64,000 nt of DNA from Oxytricha trifallax. Lineage: Eukaryota > Ciliophora > Spirotrichea > Sporadotrichida > Oxytrichidae. Every line of letters begins with the position of its first letter. The stretch's first letter is position 1. The position numbers were made by a program, and so were the translations under genes. The notes under the pieces were generated by a model. The model was not told the DNA's origin. It saw nothing but the letters and a program-made list of their open reading frames with translations, and ran no database searches. Below are positions 58,520 through 64,000 of this stretch, one piece after another. Location: contig ARYC01017492.1 of the NCBI GenBank assembly GCA_000711775.1, forward strand, positions 82,874 to 146,873, given 5' to 3'.

Positions 58520-61071
58520 CCCATGCTTCTAGACGATACCCCAATGTCCTCCCTTAAAAAGTGCAGGTCTTCTTCAAACATCAAGCTATCGCCATCGGTC
58601 CTGCTTCCCCTCCTCCCCTATGAATATCATGCACCACGGCCACTCCCACTTCCCATTTCCCAAGAGTGATTGAAGAAACTAATAGAGCTGATGGGCGCTA
58701 ACCATATTAAACCTATAATGATGAAGGAAACTGAAGATGGAATTCTAGGAGAAGAAAATACTAGCCTTCATAGACCCATGATGGAAAAAGAAATATAGTT
58801 CAGGATCATGGCGAGGGAGCTCTTCCTCCCATCAACGGCAAAAAGGAATTAAAATATGCACCTGAGGACACTATTGAGGATTAGACGATGGCTGAATATA
58901 CTAGAAGCCGACTCCACCCATGTCAGACACTAAGATGAATGCAAAAGCTACTACTCAGACTTAATTAATTCATCAACCTATAACATTATGAAGAAGTCTC
59001 CTGAATAAAAAGTAGTCGTTGAGCCTTTCGATACCGGCTTGAGATCAGATATGTTGGCTTAGGGAGTGACAGCTCCTCTTTACCAATAATCATCATTAAA
59101 AGTCAGCCATTAAGGAAAAGTGAAAACGACCAAATTATAAATGAACAAATAAAACAATTCAAAAAATAACTATTTAGCTCAAACGATTTACACAATAATA
59201 TAACTGCCCTCATTAAATAAAAAAAACTTAAAAAACAGCAAGTTTTAGATAAGCTTTGCAAAGAAAATTTGTTAAACCATCTCCAGAATAAGTGCATTTG
59301 GAGACATATTATAAGCTCACCATAAGATTGATAAAGGAAGCTGAACGCAAGGAGTGCAATGCTTTAAGAGACCAATTACATTATGCAACCTATGGCCTAC
59401 ATGCAATAACTAAATCAAGGGAGTCACGGATACAGCAAGAGAACTTACAAGGCCATATATGCTGCAAGAAGCTGATTAGGAGTCGCCTATTTCAGAAGAA
59501 TAGATTTTACAAGCACACCAAGAATTGCATATTGAAGCCTGAGTGCCGTCTATTTGTTAAGCAAGTTCAAGGAAGGGTGATTGACGTGATGTAACGACTT
59601 TACAAAACTCCAGAAGAATCATTGTCAAGATATATAAGCACTCTATTCAGGGACACGTTATAAACAAATTAATTTTCAAAAAGAACTCTAAGGATAGTCA
59701 ACAATGCGAGAAAGATTTAATAATCGAACATAGATAGCAGACCTCTTGGCAAAAATTGGGCCAACCACTATACTCCTTCAAATAAAACTTATTACCAGAT
59801 CATGGGATAGTTAAAACTCAAATCATAGAGTTTATCGTTCATGAACAGTAGTCAGATGATTCGGCCTTCGCAGCTTGTGGTAACTCTAGAGATTAATTCT
59901 CTCTAACCAATTAATAAGTGGATGAACTCAAACATGAAGGCAAACTCCGAAGTGAATAGCTTTTGTAGGACGCTGGTGAGAATAAAGATAGAGAATTAAA
60001 CCAGAAGTTAGGAGCCCCAATGCCAGTAACCAGAGAGAATTCATTGTATGACTAAGAAATTGTTGCCATAATCGAGAATAGCAATTCTTTGCGATCTAAA
60101 ATATAATCGATAGTTGAAATCCTTAAAAGTAATAGCCAATGCACAAACCAAAATGAGCTGTGGTGAAGTGACTTAGTGTCCCTAATTTTGAAATTTTTGG
60201 ATGAATGGAAAGAGTTGGTGAAATCTAAGAAGCACGATTTACTCCAGCAATTGGTAAAACTGGAAGGCTTTACGGATTAGGGTTTATTATTAGATCTCTC
60301 CCCACTTGGTGACCCCTTATTGTTGGAATTCATTCCAAGAAAAGAGTGCTTGGTTAAACCTCCCAATATTTCCAAGTCAAATAAAAGGTAGAAGTGAGTG
60401 ACGCCTAAGCAATTTATGCAGTAATGGAAGGCTATGGATTAACAGCTAAGGACCAATCTAATGATTGTTGAAAGAATAGTTAAATATGCTATCGTATATA
60501 CTTAAGAAGACAAGCTTGTGCCCATACTGTGCCTGGAATTTATAACGAAGAACACTTATTCTCATCTCAGTAGTTGAAGAAAAAGATTACAAACAAATTG
60601 GAGTCTACATCTCGCAATGTAAATTGGCAACCATGGGTGGTGACTAGAAAGCTTGCATTGTAGTAGGAGGTTTTGGAGCAGATGGAGCATCATTTATCTT
60701 ATGTAATTAAAGAGGGCACTGTAAAGGCATCAACTTTGAGGCAGGCTGTAACTTGGTTAGAAATTCTACCTCCTATTCTTGAATAACTTTCGCTCTGGTA
60801 AAATAAGGAAGGGAACCCAAACTTTACGATGGTAATGGGCAAGAGCAACGCGAACCAGTTACTTAATTCTAGAGCATTCTTACTGGAAGACGAAAACGGC
60901 AGAGATATAGTATATGACAAAAGTTTAAAAATTCAATACTCTACTTTCAAGCCAGGTAAAAAGCTAACGAGTCCTGCCGTGTCATTGCTAAATAACTTCC
61001 CTGGAAACAAGAGATCTCTGTCAGATGATCCAACAGCTAATGTTTGCTACGAATCCTAGTAGACTCAATGA
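58520..61071 (+). pseudogene. Long ORF in the TBE 57-kDa position, frameshifted
   Basis: A succession of plus-strand coding stretches: APEDTIEDQTMAEYTRSRLH (about 58855-58930), KKLKKQQVLDKLCKENLLNH (about 59225-59290), a degenerate C2HC finger CCKKLIRSRLFQKNRFYKHT (about 59460-59530), and a long C-terminal part open from about 60397 to TGA 61069-61071 (TPKQFMQQWKAMDQQLRTNL ... YSTFKPGKKLTSPAVSLLNN). One TGA near 60393 and several frame changes. Position and finger suggest the TBE 57-kDa ORF, known to carry zinc-finger and kinase-like parts. I see no kinase motifs and no MT-A70 or SecA motifs here. Convergent with the 22-kDa gene. Confidence 0.55.
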
Positions 61072-61715
61072 TTTGAGTCATTCCATGAGGAATTCTTTAA
61101 TCCTCGAATATAAAAAACTTAGAGATGTTGAGGTTTTAGTGAGCAAGCTAATCGTTTCACTCTCTAAGTATAATCTGAAAATCTGAGAACCACTCTACGC
61201 ATTATATTTATGCATTTGCACTCAATTAATGTACTCATCCTGTAAACTTTTTTCACGATTTGTATTCACTATGACTAGAACTTCGCTCACCTATATAATG
61301 CTTAAAAGATAAAATTCATACTCACACCTAATTTAATAATTCCTAATAAAGTGTTAAAACACATGAGCGGTCCTCTCCTATCTTGTATATATTCAACATG
61401 CTTTAAATTTTTACTTTTGTATTAGTTGGTGGCCCTACTTAAGATAATAGCGTATAGTTTAAAACAACAATCATTAAGGAGTACAAATTCAAATTTTAGC
61501 AGAAAGATGCGGAAAAGAAAACTGATGGTTTATTGCTATTTACTATTGAGTATACAAGAGTCTTTTAATTGAGAAATTCAGATAATGTATTTTGAAATGA
61601 AATGAGTCATAATACTTTGCGTTATATCTCAAACACAATAATTTAAAGATGGTAAGTCACGCTTTTATACAAGTCACCATAATTGTCATATATTAAATTG
61701 TTGCTTATTCAAACT

Positions 61716-62512
61716 TCAACTTTGTAGGGGATGGTTCTCTTAATTGTTTCGTTGGCCAAAATTATCACTCATAACTGTTAAGCTTCGCATCTATGCTCTT
61801 TAAGGCTACATTTATTGCAACTCTGTTTTCTGCCGTTTAACTTGCATAAAGAAGTCCTTCCTGTCATATCTCAAATGTTCTTCTTCCTCCTTAGTTTCTT
61901 CACACTCTTGGCGGGTGCGGCGGCGCTTCGAATTGGGCTTCAATAGAGAAGCGGCCCTGCCGTTTGTAGCTACACTTATATAAACACAAATACATAAACT
62001 TACAAGAAATCATCATACACTGATTAAATACTTCCGCAAATTCAGGGCGAAGCTGTATACCTAAAGACCGCTTCTCCACCTTTCTTTAAAACTGCTTTTA
62101 CCTAGCCTAATTAATGATTTCTTGGAGCTAATCCGGAATAATGGTATATAGGATGTCTCTTATCCATTATCGGTCAATTTTCTTCCAGTCACGCGGAGAG
62201 GGCAAGTGGCTCATCACTGATTCATGCTATTGCGCTAGATTTAGGAGATCGTTTATAGTGAGGCCTTCCAGCTATGGAATAGACGAAACTTTAATAGAAG
62301 TTCGAGTGATATACTGTGAGGATAAACAAATTATAATTTTAGAGTAACCTTACATTCTTGTCACCCTTAAGAATCTCACTCAAGAAATAGGAATTAGTTG
62401 ACGAGAGACTCGGCAAGTCCGCCAGGCAGTCTTAAGACAGGAAGATATATAAATCCTTTTTGCTTTACAGCTTAGTCTGTATGTCCAAGAAATTAATTGG
62501 CTATTAATTCAT
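61716..62512 (-). CDS. TBE 22-kDa-type protein, element B (intact, two introns)
   Basis: ATG 62510-62512 to TGA 61716-61718, with introns 62314-62353 (40 nt) and 61970-62003 (34 nt) removed: about 240 codons with no frameshift. It reads MNQQPINFLDIQTKLQSKKD, YIFLSQDCLADLPSLSSTNS, then intron 1, then YITRTSIKVSSIPQLEGLTI, LPSPRDWKKIDRQWIRDILY, QLRPEFAEVFNQCMMIS, then intron 2, NGRAASLLKPNSKRRRTRQE and a Glu/Lys/Gln-rich coiled tail. Every block matches the element A protein in order, and both introns fall at the same places. Function unknown. It is divergent from the transposase, sharing a 160-bp promoter region. Confidence 0.88.
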
Positions 62513-62674
62513 TTATACTAGTAAATAGAGCTTCGATTATATTGACTGGAAATATAATTAAAAACGGCTCATGAATCTCTTTGATTTGTGGAGGGGTGCT
62601 TTTTTTGTTAAAATTCAAGCCATAAAGAACAAAAATCCTTTGAAAAGGAATTCCCTTAAGAGAATTTCAATTAG

Positions 62675-64000
62675 ATGGATAGGAATTATTTACAAACTAA
62701 AAGGAAAACCATATACTCCCAAAAAATAACTGATAGAAAAATACGAATAAAGCTCAAGGATGCATTGGCAATAGAACTTCTACTCGATGGATCAACAACA
62801 TGATTAAGAGTTTAACCATTAAAACAATTAGGGCTAACGTAATAAGACCAATCAATAAATTATCAATGATGAGGCAACTTATAACATGACCCAATTAATA
62901 TGCGGTCGTCTCAATCACCCCGAACTAGTGATTCTAAGCACCCATTCCATTAACTCCCTAATCACTACCAAAGATCAATTTTCTAAGTCTAGCACCAGGC
63001 TCATAATATAAACAGTAGCTCACTCATAGATCCCAAATAAATGGTTGTACAAGAAGTTGAGCATTAGCCTGGACTCACCACTATGATAGGATTAACAGCT
63101 ATTAGCAACCTTGCTGTAATGTCTCTTGAATATCTAGACCGTGTTGGTAATGGACTACTACAGGATGGTGACTTGGCAGTTTAAAGAGATCAACAATAAT
63201 CACATGAGTTTAACACAATGGCAAAATATCTTTTTGATCAATATGATTTGAGAGATGGCATAGAAAATTACATGAATACTAAAATTACACCAAACCAGAG
63301 ACTCGCATTAACTCGCAAATGCCCAGGTCGCTTGAAGGCTCAGATAGAGACACGTAATCAAAAGATACTAAAACTATTCAAGGAAGGGTATTAATGCGCA
63401 AGTATCGCTGGCATCTTCGGCATTAAATAGACAGTTGTAAAAAAGATATTGATGCAAAAAAAGGTACCTTAAAGCTAAGCTACTATGAGTAAAAATGCAA
63501 AGAAATTAAATCCTAACTTTAATAAAGCAATACAATAAATAATAGGGAGTATGAGACAATCCGGAGTTGTAATAACTACTAAGATTATTAGGGAAGAACT
63601 CAAGAATAAATTCGGCTTAAATCTTTCAAAGTATCATGTCATAAAGTGTTTAAGGAATGACTTTGGCCTCACATACCATAAAGTAACTTAGATTACACCC
63701 AATCATAATACAACCGTTTCAAAGCTAGCTTAACAACTTGCGGCGTCTGAGTATATTCGTGCTCTGTATCGAGGTAAAATCATAATCAACGTGGATGAGA
63801 CTATAATATAGAGCACAGATAATCGTAACTATACTTGGGCCCCTCCAGGAACTACAACTCTCTCGACTGCCTCCAGGAGAATGAGCAAAGTATCTATAAC
63901 AGCTGCTGCTTGCAGCAACGGGTAATTGTTGTTTACCGTGAATAATGGAACAACTAATAGCTTGACTTTCATCCATTTTCTGATCTTGTTGGTGAGACAC
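62675..64000 (+). CDS. TBE-type transposase, element B (3' end beyond window)
   Basis: An open frame under the ciliate code from at least 62900 to the window end. The N-terminal MDRNYLQTKRKTIYSQKITD starts at 62675 in the same frame, but three TGA codons (62801, 62867, 62870) intervene, so translation may start at ATG 62900 or 63041. Then come YQCASIAGIFGIKQTVVKKI (helix-turn-helix-like), NKFGLNLSKYHVIKCLRNDF (second helix-turn-helix) and IINVDETIIQSTDNRNYTW (first catalytic Asp, about 63788-63802). SITAAACSNGQLLFTVNNG leads toward the second Asp beyond the window. IS630/Tc1 superfamily, homologous to the element A transposase. Confidence 0.85.

Larger units (their letters stand above)
58500..64000. 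mobile_element. Element B: TBE-like transposon, cut by window end
   Basis: Markedly GC-richer than the preceding spacer. It carries a long zinc-finger-type ORF (plus), a 22-kDa gene (minus) and a TBE-type transposase (plus). This is the same relative arrangement as element A (22-kDa gene divergent from the transposase and convergent with the third gene). A telomeric terminal repeat was not found on the left, so this end is truncated or diverged; the right end lies beyond the window. Confidence 0.75.

Noticed and set aside
1-64000. CRISPR arrays, rRNA, tRNA genes, bacterial operons
   Set aside because: None seen: no regularly spaced repeats, no rRNA-like sequence and no tRNA fold. The genetic code and introns are those of a ciliate nucleus.

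Overview
The window reads as germline (micronuclear) DNA of a hypotrich-type spirotrich ciliate, the Oxytricha/Stylonychia group. It is extremely AT-rich. Convincing proteins only appear when TAA and TAG are read as glutamine and TGA as the only stop. Introns are tiny (32-40 nt, GTAAG...TAG). Telomere-type C4A4/G4T4 repeats sit at the ends of a transposon. This resembles the telomere-bearing elements (TBEs) known from the Oxytricha germline. Species is not determinable by eye.

Most interpretable content is mobile. (1) Five IS630/Tc1-type (DDE) elements are present, and each carries a homologue of a small protein that I equate with the TBE '22-kDa' ORF. Element A (19597-29995) is bounded by ~100 bp inverted repeats that begin with C4A4 telomeric sequence. 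It carries a broken transposase, a 183-aa acidic/Ser-rich ORF, the 22-kDa gene and a large SecA-like helicase gene. Element B (about 58500 to the window end) carries a zinc-finger-type long ORF, an apparently intact 22-kDa gene and the N-terminal two thirds of a transposase. Three further, more diverged elements (1-4420, 36276-40900, 47270-49570) carry a 22-kDa homologue convergent with a decayed transposase. Two of them also carry a gene joining zinc fingers to an MT-A70 (m6A-type) methyltransferase domain.

(2) A second, unrelated family has long inverted repeats (terminal ATTATTG, internal GTGGTC clusters): E1 3069-3716, E2 47878-48545 and E3 49733-51630. E3 encodes a frameshifted Rep-like superfamily 3 helicase. 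E1 and E2 are short relatives that share a different ORF fragment. E1 is nested inside a transposase gene.

(3) There are also fold-back MITEs (6753-7146 and 44231-44645, one family; others at 5898-6128 and 16812-17115), a 1.23-kb near-perfect palindrome (30887-32119), and a dispersed repeat (about 6640-7790, 35160-35560, 54190-55110).

Between elements there are short coding-like segments under the ciliate code, some with introns: 11679-11933, 12484-12962, 14513-15190, 43862-44248, 44760-45020, 45480-46533, 52268-52672. These may be macronuclear-destined segments, but the IES/MDS structure cannot be resolved without a macronuclear genome. The rest is AT-rich spacer with no gene that I can support. 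Most transposon genes carry frameshifts or in-frame TGA codons, so most copies look decayed.
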